Assembly (NCBI RefSeq): GCF_003254395.2
Contig: NC_037643.1
Coordinates: 5,569,458 to 5,633,457 of the forward strand
Direction: 5' to 3'
Source: Apis mellifera
Lineage: Eukaryota > Arthropoda > Insecta > Hymenoptera > Apidae
Length of the DNA: 64,000 bases
Shown: in pieces, positions 14,093 through 25,179 of the stretch
Layout: each line of letters begins with the position of its first letter
Numbering within the stretch: the first letter of the stretch is position 1
Program-made: the position numbers and the translations under genes
The notes under the pieces: model-generated
Database searches by the model: none
What the model was told of the DNA's origin: nothing
Seen by the model: the letters and a program-made list of their open reading frames with translations, nothing else

Positions 14093-14867
14093 AAAGGTTT
14101 CAGAGTCTTTTTCTCTTTTTTTTTTTTTGTTGAAGATATTCTTTGGTTTTATTTTTACAATATGTCAGCTTTCGTGCTACTCTTTTTGACGAGGTAATAA
14201 TTTTCTTTAAAAATATATATGTATATATGTATATATATATATTCTACGTGTTATTTCGTTACGAATATTATTTATGGAACGATGAATATTTTCAATATTT
14301 TCGATACACGCGTTTATACGAATTAATGCCGTATTTATGCAATGCACTTTCGATAGTAATCCACAGGAATTGTTATAAACTTTTATTATAACGCGATTTC
14401 GATTATTCGTATCGAAATTTCGGATACATAGAACAGTAGAATTTCGATAAGCAGCTTAAATTTTGGAAATGAATAGTAAAATCCTCCATATACAAATTAA
14501 GTTTTCTCGTGATAAAATTTTATTAAAAAAAAAAAAAAACTTTCAGAATTCAATTTCACTAATGGAAAATATTTGACAAACACGTGTAGCGTAGAATTTA
14601 ACACATTTATGATTTTAGAATAAAATTACTAGATGCATGAAACGATAATATCTTTTTCCACGAAGAATGACGATGTAATTTAAAAAGTAGAATAATTTAT
14701 CGATTTATTTCAATGAAACTCATTCACGAGAACAGTTAAACGGTAGATAGTGGCTCTTAAAAAGCCACGATCCCTGGCACCTGTGCCTCTTTTGTGAACC
14801 AGACAATCCTGGATCCCTCAAGTGATGTTCATGGGACATCATGATCCGTGGGGTTGGTTTAATGGGT

Positions 14868-14898
14868 GTCCCTATGGTGCGGTCACGTGGCCTATATA
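14868..14898. promoter_or_regulatory. E-box/TATA block, copy A
   Basis: A 31-bp block contains GGTCACGTGGCCTATATA: a CACGTG E-box followed directly by a TATA-like run. It is repeated at 15375 with 29 of 31 bases identical. The purpose is unknown. The arrangement resembles a core promoter reading rightward. Confidence 0.45.
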
Positions 14899-14980
14899 TA
14901 TACACATATATCTCTATATAAGTGCGGTTACCTACACCGTATGGGGTGACATACCATTAATAGTATAGTGAATGGTCATG

Positions 14981-14992
14981 AATGACGTCATT
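14981..14992. promoter_or_regulatory. Palindromic CRE-like site
   Basis: AATGACGTCATT is a perfect 12-bp palindrome containing the TGACGTCA core bound by CREB/ATF-type bZIP factors. It lies about 83 bp after E-box/TATA copy A. Confidence 0.35.
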
Positions 14993-15374
14993 TTGAATGA
15001 TTTACGCATAGGCTTTGGAATCGACTTAATTACAAATGGGATCGTAAACTGTCATCAATATTTTAGATGAATATTCACTAGTTCGTTTACACGAGACTTA
15101 AAACAGGATCAATTACCAAAACTTGAATAATTCCAATAACTTTGTACAAAAAGAAATTTCATCATCGATACGAGCCATCTAAATATACCATCTAAATACT
15201 AATTACACGAATGCAAACACCATGCTGTATCTACTACTTCTCATCAAGCAACACTCGTTCATAATTATTTCACGAAACCAAGGAGGGTAACACCGGATAG
15301 ATATGGAGGGGAGAACGGATATAAAACATCCGTGGAAAAAAAGAAGAAGGGAGGAGAAGGAGGTGCACAGAGTC

Positions 15375-15405
15375 GTCCCTATGGGACGGTCACGTGGCCT
15401 ATATA
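15375..15405. promoter_or_regulatory. E-box/TATA block, copy B
   Basis: Second copy of the 31-bp block (GTCCCTATGG...CACGTGGCCTATATA), 507 bp from copy A in the same orientation. Sequence on either side of the block is not clearly shared with copy A. Confidence 0.45.
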
Positions 15406-15439
15406 CCATAGGAAGGCAGGGTCTGTACGTACGGCTATG

Positions 15440-15570
15440 GATACCGCATGACGGTTCCCCATAAATAGTCGGGTGGACGCCGGAATTTCCATTATATCGC
15501 GTACGTAGTCCCCATAAACAATATCATCGAAGTCCACGCCGAAATGGCGTTCCCCATTAGGTGGTGTTTG
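15440..15570. repeat. Short decayed repeats with TCCCCATAAA motif
   Basis: The segment (G/T)TCCCCAT(A/T)A occurs at about 15455, 15508 and 15549. The first two copies are each followed by a related GG(T/A)...ACGCCG.AAT segment (15472 and 15530). Units are about 41-54 bp. They directly follow E-box/TATA copy B. A 122-codon minus-strand frame (15379-15747) runs across them but has no splice support. Confidence 0.35.
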
Positions 15571-16681
15571 CCTGCAATATTTATTACGGCCACGGTCATT
15601 GTGATACGCGGGATTTATGGCAGGGTTTTGTGTTGAAAATCTGCGGCTCGCTTTTGAAACACCGTTTCGAGATGGGGAGGAGGAGGGAAGTTGGAAAATA
15701 GTCGAACGATTTCGACTGGTCGTGGATGGGTTTTGGAACGTTAACATCGCGAACCACTCGATCTTGGAGTTTGCTCACGCATTCCAATGAACGTGAGCTC
15801 GATATTTTATCGTCGTGTTGGGGCGTCGATGCTCGTCGACTATGCGACAAGGGTAGTTTCAGCGATAGTTGTAATCACGTTCAATTAACGGCATGGTGGG
15901 AGGCGCGTGTAACCAGGAGGTGATATATTTCGAAGTTGTCGTCGTAAACCCGCCCGTTCCTGCAAATTTAACCAATGTTATTCGCGTTTTTCTTTTCTCC
16001 GAATTTTCGTCAAATAAATTTTCTTTATTCTACGTAGATTTCAGAATTATTATTTTTTTTTTTCGTGTATCTTATCGGTTAATTAGAGTAATATATTTTA
16101 GAATATCTCGTGATTCAAAGTCTTTTTGTTTCCTAATAATATTTTTTATTCGTTTTAAAATTTATGTATTTTATGGTCAAAGAGATATTGCTCGGTATAT
16201 ATTATTATTCCCATTTGGATAAATCGTTTATGACAGTTTTATTGGTGATCCGTGGCAGAGACTCAAGCCACAATATGGGTACGGCCGACTGTTTCAAGAT
16301 ATCATTTCGACCGCAGGTGTTGATGCTCTTGGCTCACTTGCCTGTTACACGAATATTTCATGAGCTCAACGAGTAAGTTGTGCGTCACCCTTCGTAAATG
16401 ATTCACTCTATAGGAGTGGCGTCTATAAGTATATCTCGAAATTACGATTTCAGAAATTTTATTATTCTTTTTCTTCGTATCTTTTTTATACTTTATATTC
16501 GTTGCTCTATCGATTTCAAAGAGAGATTTGCAGTTCGTTAAAAATTAATCTTATAACAAACTCGTTATTAATCTATTTTTCGCTTGCTTCGTCTACTTGG
16601 AATCAATCGTTTCTTCAAGTTTGGCAATCCATGGCTTCTCAATGCCAATTAACTCGGAAGATAATTCAATCCTCGACAACG

Positions 16682-16687
16682 TTTATT
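16682..16687 (-). terminator. Polyadenylation signal AATAAA of the lipocalin gene
   Basis: On the minus strand AATAAA begins about 53 nt after the lipocalin stop codon. That is a normal distance for a short insect 3' UTR and supports exon 3 being terminal. Confidence 0.65.
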
Positions 16688-16739
16688 GATTAAATACGAA
16701 AACGAAATTATCGGTGTTGCATAGAAGTTCACGGTTTGT

Positions 16740-16957
16740 TTAACAATTCCCGTGATCCACCATCCGAATTCTCCCTTGATTAATGTATGCTCCTAGTTTC
16801 GTCTTGAGCTCCTTGAAGATCGGCAAAGGCAGGCTCCTCTCTCGGGACCAAATCATGACGAACTTGTATCCCTGGTGGTGTGTCGTACCCTTGGAGCAGA
16901 CCAACATCCCGAGAACCGTGTCGTACTTGACAGAGATTATAACGTGGCGAAAAGGCC
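16740..16957 (-). CDS. Lipocalin (apolipoprotein D-like), exon 3 with stop codon
   Basis: This is the last coding exon of a secreted lipocalin, encoding residues 113-183 and a TAA stop at 16742-16740. It starts behind a TTTATTCCCAG acceptor and completes the glycine codon split after exon 2 (phase 1). Reading the minus strand gives strands F-H of the barrel and the C-terminal helix. KYDTVLGMLVC (residues 122-132) matches the second conserved lipocalin block (the 'TDY...C' position). VMIWSRERSLP (145-155) matches the third block, whose conserved Arg would be R150. The segment IFKELKTKLG is the expected alpha helix after the barrel. The protein ends ...DHGNC, and C183 is the cysteine that in ApoD-type lipocalins bonds back to an early strand cysteine (C57 here). 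C132 would pair with C25. The plus-strand open frame over this exon is a shadow. Confidence 0.87.
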
Positions 16958-17131
16958 CTGGGAATAAAATAAAATTGATAAACTTGTTCGAACAGGATAA
17001 AATTTTCTGTGGGGAGAGAAAAAAAAGGAAAGGTTACGATCTTTCACTTTATACAGAAACGATATTCTTTTAATAACATTTCATTGCAAATATTAGTTTT
17101 ATTGACATTCGTCAAGATTGGAAAAATTTAC
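16958..17131 (-). other. Lipocalin intron 2
   Basis: A 174-nt AT-rich intron bounded by GTAAAT and TTTATTCCCAG. It interrupts a glycine codon (phase 1). Nothing else is seen in it. Confidence 0.8.
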
Positions 17132-17354
17132 CTAATCTTCTTTTCGATCCTTGGAATTGCCAAGTTGCGGCAACATCTTTCCCATTTACGCTTCCATCGA
17201 TGTTGACTGCAATTGGAATGTTGTTCTTATAACTGATTGCCGTGAATTTCGCCTGGAACGTGTTGGAAGATGTTTGGCTGACCAGAAACTGTCCACATCT
17301 ACTCAGACTTGCGTTTATCGGTATTCCAGCAGAGAAATACCATTTTCCTGAAAA
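17132..17354 (-). CDS. Lipocalin (apolipoprotein D-like), exon 2
   Basis: The second coding exon has 223 nt and encodes residues 38-111 plus the first base of codon 112. The acceptor is ATTCCAATATCAG at 17355-17367, and the donor is AGATTAG|GTAAAT. Phases are 0 in and 1 out, so they match exon 1 and exon 3 exactly. The exon opens with FSGKWYF, the lipocalin G-x-W signature (G40, W42) at the mouth of the barrel. SRCGQF follows with C57. N51-A-S53 is a potential N-glycosylation sequon. A second AG at 17349-17348 (TTTTCAG) is closer but would need a phase-1 first exon, and the exon 1 found ends in phase 0. I therefore prefer the upstream acceptor. Family identity rests on the G-x-W motif together with the motifs in exon 3. 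Confidence 0.87.
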
Positions 17355-18663
17355 CTGATATTGGAATAGAGATTCAATATTGCTCGTTATTCTTATCTCT
17401 TCTTTTTTCTTCAATGAGAAATTTTCACTAGAAAAATTTTAATCGTTCCTTTGTTGTTCCCTTTTTAAAAAATTCAATCAATTTCCTTTTTGTTTCGTCA
17501 CATTTTTTTTTTGTAACGTCAGAAATTTCTCGATTATGTAATACCTCGTCGATTTCCCTTTGTACACGTGATAGTAATGGTATATTAGAATCGTGCGTAC
17601 GCATGCGAGTTTCGAAATTAATGCGTACAATTGTGCGTAACGATCCAATATTGACAAGATTCGTGCTCACGTTGAACCGATGATTCGAAATTTATGTGTG
17701 TGGATATAGATACGTCGTATTCATGGATATCGCATGATCGACGAAACGAACTGGCTTTGAACTGGCCTTATGGATGTGATTATGCGAATGTAATCGTGTT
17801 TCTGTTTGTGCACAGTGACAAATATGCTGTTATAGTAATTGAGGGATCAGCCAATCATACAAGGTAATCGATAATAACACCGTGACCCTCCTATATATTA
17901 TCCTAAACATTTATTAACAAATAATCACATTTAATTTTCTTTGCACGAGAATATTTATACTTCTACTTTTTCTATTAACAAATTGTGAATATTAGATTAG
18001 AAAAGTATGCGATAAAAGTAATCGTATCTTCCTTGCACCATCTCATTGCTCTATCTCCATCTCGTTTCATCTAACACAAATAATCAACTAAATTATTTTT
18101 ACATATCAATTTTGATTTAGAATTTCTCGAGAATATATTAACACTTTCTTCTTCCTAATTCATCTTTAAAATATTTGTATTATTAGATACTTTGTACATC
18201 ACTATACTATAATATTTCTGAAATTACGAGGATTCTATAAGTTGTGAAAAATTTCAATTCCAAATATTTGTATTACTACAATTTACTAGGCACTTTGTAC
18301 ATCACTATACTATAATATTTCTGACGAATTTACTGAGGATTCTATAACTTGTGAAAAATTTCAATTCCAAATATTTGTATTACTACAATTTATCAGACAC
18401 ATTGTACATCACTATACTATAATATTTCTGACGAATTTACTGAGGATTCTATAACTTGTGAAAAATTTCAATTCCAAATATTTGTATTACTACAATTTAC
18501 TAGACACATTGTACATCACTATACTATAATATTTTTGAAATTAAGGGGATTCTGTAACTCGCGAAAAATTTCAATTCCAAATTCCAAAATCGATCTCGAC
18601 ACGACGTTCATCAACTACGTATTATCCCCTGCTTAAATTAACGCGGATCGTTACGAACATTAC
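17355..18663 (-). other. Lipocalin intron 1
   Basis: A 1.3 kb phase-0 intron with donor GTAATG and acceptor ATCAG. It contains the roughly 107 bp tandem array at 18171-18580. It also contains an AT-rich 80-codon minus-strand open frame at 17428-17670 that has no ATG at its start, which I regard as chance. Confidence 0.7.
18171..18580. repeat. Tandem repeat, about 107 bp unit, 3.8 copies
   Basis: Four consecutive copies start with ATATTTGTATTA at 18171, 18264, 18371 and 18478. The middle two copies are exactly 107 bp long and nearly identical. The first copy is 93 bp, having lost short segments. The last has diverged at its 3' end. Each unit contains TTGTACATCACTATACTATA and ends in AATTTCAATTCCAA. 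The array lies inside intron 1 of the lipocalin gene and ends about 80 bp from exon 1. Confidence 0.95.
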
Positions 18664-18774
18664 CTGGCCCAAGTGCAGCGGCTGTCCAATATCGGGGGAG
18701 CAGGGTGTGCAATGGCATATGAAACACGCGAGGGTGCAAATCACCGCCGGAAGTATATCACAGGCGCGCAACAT
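18664..18774 (-). CDS. Lipocalin (apolipoprotein D-like), exon 1 with start and signal peptide
   Basis: The first coding exon has 37 codons, from the ATG at 18774-18772 (context CGAAAAATG) to the donor GGGCCAG|GTAATG. The sequence MLRACDILPAVICTLACF is a typical secretion signal: a short basic N terminus, then a hydrophobic core. A cysteine-rich stretch follows, then CSPDIGQPL, where C25 sits in the C-x-P position seen at the mature N terminus of ApoD-type lipocalins. The exon ends in phase 0 and joins exon 2 to give ...HLGQ-FSGKWY. The full protein would be 183 residues, the usual size for a secreted lipocalin (about 160-200). Such proteins carry small hydrophobic ligands such as bilins, retinoids or lipids outside the cell. 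The exact ligand cannot be read from the sequence. No other start lies in frame before the upstream TATA-like boxes without crossing non-coding sequence. Confidence 0.8.
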
Positions 18775-18884
18775 TTTTCGAGGAATTCGTTCGCGCACTT
18801 CGCGAGGACTACGGCTTTAAACGGGGATTTCAACTCGATTTATCTACGAGGCATTGCTCGTACTACGAGGGTTCGTCGAACGTG

Positions 18885-18923
18885 CATATATCGCTGCGGC
18901 GAACGCGTGCTCGTGCTTAAATA
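18885..18923 (-). promoter_or_regulatory. Probable core promoter of the lipocalin gene
   Basis: On the minus strand a TATTTAA box (18923-18917) and an ATATATG box (18891-18885) lie 143 and about 111 nt upstream of the ATG, inside a CpG-rich patch. Either could set a start site giving a leader of about 80-115 nt. Which one is used cannot be decided from the sequence. Confidence 0.4.
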
Positions 18924-18924
18924 C

Positions 18925-21900
18925 CCGTGACCGTTCTGTTTATCGACCCTCCTCCTATTTATGTACGCTCGCACGCCACTCCGTAAACCGGATTTGTCTT
19001 CGGCCGCTCTTCGTTTCTTGAGAATTATTGAGAGATCAATGACGTTCGCGTTTCGTGGGATTTACGTTTTGCATTGAAATTTTGGGAATTGAAATGGCGA
19101 TATATGTATATATATCTGGCGATGATATATTGCGAAACTCGTGCAGGCGTGTACGTGATTTGGTTGTTGGTCGGATTATTTATGGGATTTGATACACGGT
19201 GGAAATATTTTGTTTTGTAATAACGTTTTCTCTATTCTCTTTTATAGAAGGTTGGTGGATGATTTATTTATTTTAAAAGGAAGGGGAGGTGGATCAGCTT
19301 GTTTCGAGAAATTTAGAAATAGTATTGAAGAATTAATGGTATTGTAGAAATTGCACGAATTCATTTCTTAAATGTATATTTCATAGAAATGTTAATTTAG
19401 ATATTTTATTAATTTTAGAATAATTTAAAATTCTTTTTTTATTGTTATACGCAATAATTCATATAATAAAAATTGATCGAACGATTAATTACGTATAAAA
19501 TTGTGCAAATTGGAAAGTCAGCAAAATTCTAAGTGATTATTATTCCAGAATAAGTTTTTCAAACTTAGTTGATAATCGTAAATCAATCCTTTAATCTTTG
19601 TTTATGAAATGATTCTGCAAAATCTTTAATCTCTTTCTAGAATAAAACTACTTTACTATTTCTACGAAAATCATAATTGGGTTTACTATTAACGATAATA
19701 CGAGGAATATACATCAACAATCGATTGTATCGCTGGTTTATCATCAATGAGTGTTTATCTATCTCGACGACCAGAAGATAGCGAGAGCTAAGAATAATAT
19801 TTATAATTGTTAATTCAACTATATGCTTTTATCTATTGACTCGGTGAGAGAGATGAAATTTATCTTATTTTTCTTTACTTTGCGTCTGAATTAGTATTAT
19901 TGAGCAGAAAAAAATTAATATCGGAGAATAAAAATTGTTAAACGTAAAGATCTCGTAATAAAAAATCTGTACGCTTCGATAATTATTTATTGCAAACAAT
20001 TCTATCCAATATATTTCTTGCATCGACGATAATAAACGAAAATGAAATTTCCTTATTAAAATCTTATAAAATCTTATATCTTATCTTATATTAACTTATA
20101 AAATCCAGAAGAACAATTCCAAAAAAAGAAAAATATTAAATATTCGAAAGACACTCGAGGATCTTTGTTAAACGTGAAATTTTTTTTTCAAAAAATCTCT
20201 AAACATCTCTTAATACCGAGATACCCCCATTTAGAACCCCTCCGTTTCGTCGAACTTTATTGAATCGTTCTGCCGGTCTTTTGTTTCCGGCACGCGATCT
20301 TTCTTCGAGGGGCTGTTGGAACGGACACCGTTACGGGTCCAGTTTAATTTATTTGCCGTCATTATTACGTCGTGATTAAACCGACCGTCTCGATTGTCCG
20401 GAGGGGGAGGGATCCCACTCTGCGGGGGGGCGAACGAGGGAGTCTTTCGGTTTAATTAAAAAAACCAGCGATCGCCGGTTTCCAGAAGTCCCTTGGTCAT
20501 ACTCTTTTTTCCACGCGATCCCTTTCGAGGATATTTCCACCAATCGAGTGGAAGGAAGCGTTTTCCTATTCTGACCAATTTGTTTTCATCCACGGGAACA
20601 GATCTTAAATTGAGGGAAGGGATGTTTGAACGCTCGTCGTGGGTTTACAGGTGGATGTATTAGGTGTTCATTCGTTATTAGGGAGAATTTAAAACAATAT
20701 ATTTACTATGGAAAATTGTGAATTATAAGATAAATTTGAAACTTTTCATCTATTCGCAAGTTCTTCAAATTTTTCCAAGCTGACAGATTTAGATTTTCAT
20801 TCATATTTACGAAGCAACGTATATTATTTTACCAAATAAATCTCTGAAACGGAGATTTAAACGTTTTCAGTGAAACAAAAGAGCGTAATTAGAATGAGGT
20901 GGGTGGTCACGACTGGCGACAGAAACACGATAATTGGAAAATCGTTGCTCGCTAACGAGTCGCTGTATTTTCCTTTTTTTTTTTTTTTTTTTTCTTTCGA
21001 GTTCACACATGTCAGATGGATACAGGAAGGTTCGTTGGAGAAGGAAGGTTCGTTTTGTAGGAGGATACGTATATTTTCATAGCACGTCAAGACGTGAAGA
21101 AAGAGAGAGAGAGAGAGAGAGTTTCTAACAAGGTGACCGCAATCTAGCCAGAACAGCACCCAATTAGCGATGACCCGGCTCAATTTCAGTGGCCCTTAAA
21201 ACTATGAAATTAGTTCTCTCGGACCGAGCACGGTCTTTCCCTTCGAATCACCCTTTTCCATCTCTCGTTTTCTTTCTCTGTTTAACTCTCTCTCTTTACG
21301 CTTTCGCGGAAGTTGAAACAATGATGTTGATGATGCTCGGTGAAATAACTTGCTTGTTCGGGACGAAACAAATTTTTGCAGCTGTAAAAACTGTGCGAAT
21401 TTATAATAGGATATTAAGTAGATGATATTTGCTATTGGAAAAGGATCACACGTTGAAAATTTTGAAATTGTTTAACAGATTATACGATTAAATGAACAAA
21501 TAAAATTCGTTATTCATCGATTATTAAGGATAAAATTCTTCTTTGAGAAAAGGAAAGTGTATAGTTTATAAATTTTATAATTAATATTATGTATACGAAA
21601 TGGGAATTAAAGATATTCCAATCAGTATCAGGATAAAAGAGAAATAATAATAAAGGAATAGAAAAATGAATAAAATAAATACACCAACTCTTTCCATTTC
21701 TCTTATCACATCTCGACGCGACAAGATAAATAAAATAGCGACATTAAAGCCACTATCCAAGTGCAAAAATCACTTCCACTCTTTTGCTCGCTGTGTAAAG
21801 AGATCCCAAGATGAAAGGAGTTGTTGGAACAATCGTTTTGAAGAACTTTTGCAAATGTTGCTGTGAAAATTTTTCGGTATAATGGAAAGACGAAGGAGAA

Positions 21901-24900
21901 TAGGAGAAGAAAAAGAAAAAGAAGATTAACGTGGAGGAGAGATTGTTCCGTACAATTACTTAATTAAATTCATGCATCACGCGGTATTACGGGAGGCACG
22001 TTGCGATTTCGCCCTTTGTAACAACCCTTTTGATGCGAAACTCCTGTCCTGATGCTATCTCTAGCCCTCCCCTTCGAAACGGTTACTACGATCCAATTTC
22101 TGACTCATTGGTATTGGCCAGGAGATTCTGATAAGGGGTGCACATCGATGACTGATATCGTGGTTCTTCTTTGGGTAAACGGAATCGTTTAATTATATGA
22201 ATTATTTGAAGAAGATAAGAATTCTATGGTTTCGTGTTATGATTGATGATTTTTATTCTTCGTTCAAAATTATTCTTGGAAAAGGAAATTGTGGAATATT
22301 AAAATGATTAATGTAATTAAATTTAAAACTATTATTCATTAATATTTCTTTCTTCTTTTGCTTTTGAATATCTGAAAATATTAAATTTCTAATAAATTCC
22401 TTCAAAATAGAAAGCTATCTTTCAAGTTAGTAGCAGAGTCGAGTTATTCAATTTACATACTTTTTTAAACGAAACCATTCGAGATTCCTCTCCAAGATTC
22501 CCCTTCTAAATTCTTTCCATCACATATTCTTCCTGAGCTGAAAGGGAAAACGAATTAAAACAACTAAAAGAATTAAAATTCGCACAAGAATTCCAAGAAC
22601 AATTTTTCCAAGAACGAGATAAAAATCGATAACTCGTGCGATTCATATCTTAATCTGAGAGACGCGCAAATGCGCAAACAAGTCGCATACGTCATACTTA
22701 ACACCCGGGGGTGGTTTGGATGGGCTGATATTGGGATCCACGCACACCGTCTTCCGCGGTCGTAATACCCTCGAAGCATTTGAATCAATTACCGCCCCGG
22801 GGTTCTTAGGCGGCCCCTATCCCACATTACAAACGGGTAGTCCGGCGCAAAGTGAATTAATTAAGTGTCCATAGGTACGAACGAACCGACATTGCCCCCG
22901 TTCAACGTCTACGGGATACTCGCGGATCCGTTACGACCCGTTTCGCGATAGGTCTCCGCGTTTATGAACAACCCCGAAGCATCGTATCCCGACCGCTAGT
23001 GATGGGATTAAGTACGTCGTAAACAAGATTTGAACGGATATCAAATTCGATAGTTATAACTATTAGATCAACCTGTATAAACAATATCGTTTGTACACTT
23101 GATTGCAAAGAATTATTCGTTTTAATTTATATTTTGTTTCAATTCGATTTGATAGAATTGAAATCAAATTAAACCGATGAATTTTTTGGTTGAATGAACA
23201 ATAATTGATGGACTGCAGAGGAATTTGTTTCGACTCGAATATTGATTAAAGTTTAATACTTATATACGAGAATGCAATTGTTCTGATCTATGCGTACTCG
23301 AGCCCATCACCATCAGCCACGACAATCGGTTGATCATATCCGCTTAATTGTTACCGTCGACCCTGTATCACATCGCGAGCCTCGAATCGTCTGGTCGATA
23401 ACGTCGTTATCGCGGAGCACGCGATTATCCTTGTGCCACGATCCCGCAGGACATCCCCCGCGGGGATGCGAATATGGGGGTGAAGTTTGCGATCGAGATA
23501 CACTGGATTCTGATCTACACGATACGAGTTACGGGAATTGGTGAAACGAGAGGAAGGAGATAGTCGAATCGGTTGAGGGGGGCGAGTTTTGATCGTTTTC
23601 GTTCATTTCGAAGAATTTGGAATTTCGAAGGGTGGTTATTGGGAACGGACCAGGAGTTAAGGAGCAAAGGGAGGGTTGAGCAAACGAGTTTTCATTCTCA
23701 ATCTTACAACCTATAACCCGACTTTTCAATAAGCAAGCGAGATAAAGAACGAAAAATAAAATCTTCTCAAACAGACAGGTCAAATGCGAAAGCAATATCT
23801 CCAGAGTTGTATATTCTATACAGAGAGAGAGGCGAATGCAAATAAGCGTATATATACTCATATATCTTTGGTTATGTGTACAAGAGAGAGACAAACACGT
23901 GCCTCCATTTTTTATTATTACATATCTCTGACGATTAAACTTTTCTCCTCGTTCTTCCTTTCGGTTGGATAATAACCTTGACACGAGGAGGAGGGAACTA
24001 CAACGCGTTATTTACATTTTGTAAATTTTTTTATGGTGAGATCAGACTGGTCTGCTCTCGTTCTCGAAGCCAGAAATCGAATTCGTCGAAGATCTTCCCG
24101 ACTAATGAACCCGATATTGGCACGCGACAAGCAACAAATAGCCTTGCCGGATAAATAAATTTAGCTGGATGAAGGTTGGATCGTGGCCAGGCTGGTTTGT
24201 ACACTTCGAAGTCATCGTACTTCGAACTTCCCTCGTAATGATTTATTTTAGAGGCTGTTCCGTATTTTATCTTCCCCGACGAGTGGTTGCAGAAGGGTGA
24301 TATTGTGTATACACTTCCACGTTCTCTCAGGGAATGGAGATAATCTATTTCTCATAGTTTGATTTTGATGTCTTCGTTTTAATATATATATATATATTCG
24401 TTATGGGTTTAGTTTCCAAGTATGATTAAAGTTGTTGGTAAATTTTTTAAGGAAACTAGGATGAGAGATAATTTTCTAAATATTTTTAATAAATTAGTAG
24501 ACAAGATTTGTATTATTCTTTAATCTTGGTATGCTCTTTTAAAATATGCGCTCTTTAGTTTTGACAAATGTAAATTTCATATCTCTTAAAGCATATACAT
24601 TTATATAAGCTGTCTTTTTCTATATCTCATATTCTCTCCAACGAGAATAATATTACATACATTCGTATGTAGTTCTTCGTTCCATTTCTTGCATTATCGA
24701 ATTATCATTTTTATCTCATAAATCATAACTACTAAAAGTAAGTGCATTAAAGCGTATCTCGTTTCTTCTTTTGGGATCTCTTTTGATACCAAGCTTTTCT
24801 GTCTTTTCATCGAATTATATTCGCATTCTTTTATTTTACATATGCACATGTAATACGTGCACTTTTAATCCTATAAACTTAACAAGTATAATCCTTCAAG

Positions 24901-25020
24901 ATTATAAAAGAACGTTCATCTCATTATTTCTATTTTTAATTTTTCATCGTAGAAAAATTTACTACTTTTCACAAAATCACATTGTTCCTTGAAATAATAT
25001 TTTCCACATATTAAAGAAAA
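18925..25020. other. No gene recognised; islands and AT-rich sequence
   Basis: GC-rich islands at about 20220-20480, 22680-23020 and 23280-23640 are separated by AT-rich sequence. The third island carries an 84-codon plus-strand frame at 23290-23544 with a poor start context. A 151-codon minus-strand frame at 23529-23984 has mixed composition but no splice or promoter support. Confidence 0.5.
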
Positions 25021-25027
25021 ACTATTA

Positions 25028-25033
25028 TTTATT
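25028..25033 (-). terminator. AATAAA downstream of the 25.2 kb ORF
   Basis: The minus-strand hexamer lies about 147 nt after the ORF stop in AT-rich sequence. It is compatible with 3' end formation but not proof of it. Confidence 0.3.
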
Positions 25034-25179
25034 TATAACATTCCATAAAATTTCTTTCCTTTTTAACTTTCAAACACAACTTGATTAATTCTACAATAAT
25101 TGACGCGTACGTTTTAACCTTTAACAAATTAAAATATAAAAATATATTTATCATTTTGTTAAAATAAAAAAATCCTCCT

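Noticed and set aside
16783..17073. 96-codon plus-strand frame over lipocalin exon 3
   Set aside because: Shadow of the minus-strand exon, which has the lipocalin motifs.
17428..17670. 80-codon minus-strand frame in the lipocalin intron
   Set aside because: It starts with GTG, has no ATG until codon 23, is as AT-rich as the surrounding intron and has no splice borders. The confirmed exons bypass it.
23865..23890. TCTTTGGTTAT resembling the start of miR-9
   Set aside because: Only the first 11 bases agree, and no complementary arm forms a hairpin.
23529..23984. 151-codon minus-strand frame with a hydrophobic middle
   Set aside because: Expected about once by chance in this much AT-rich sequence. 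No start context, splice site or motif.
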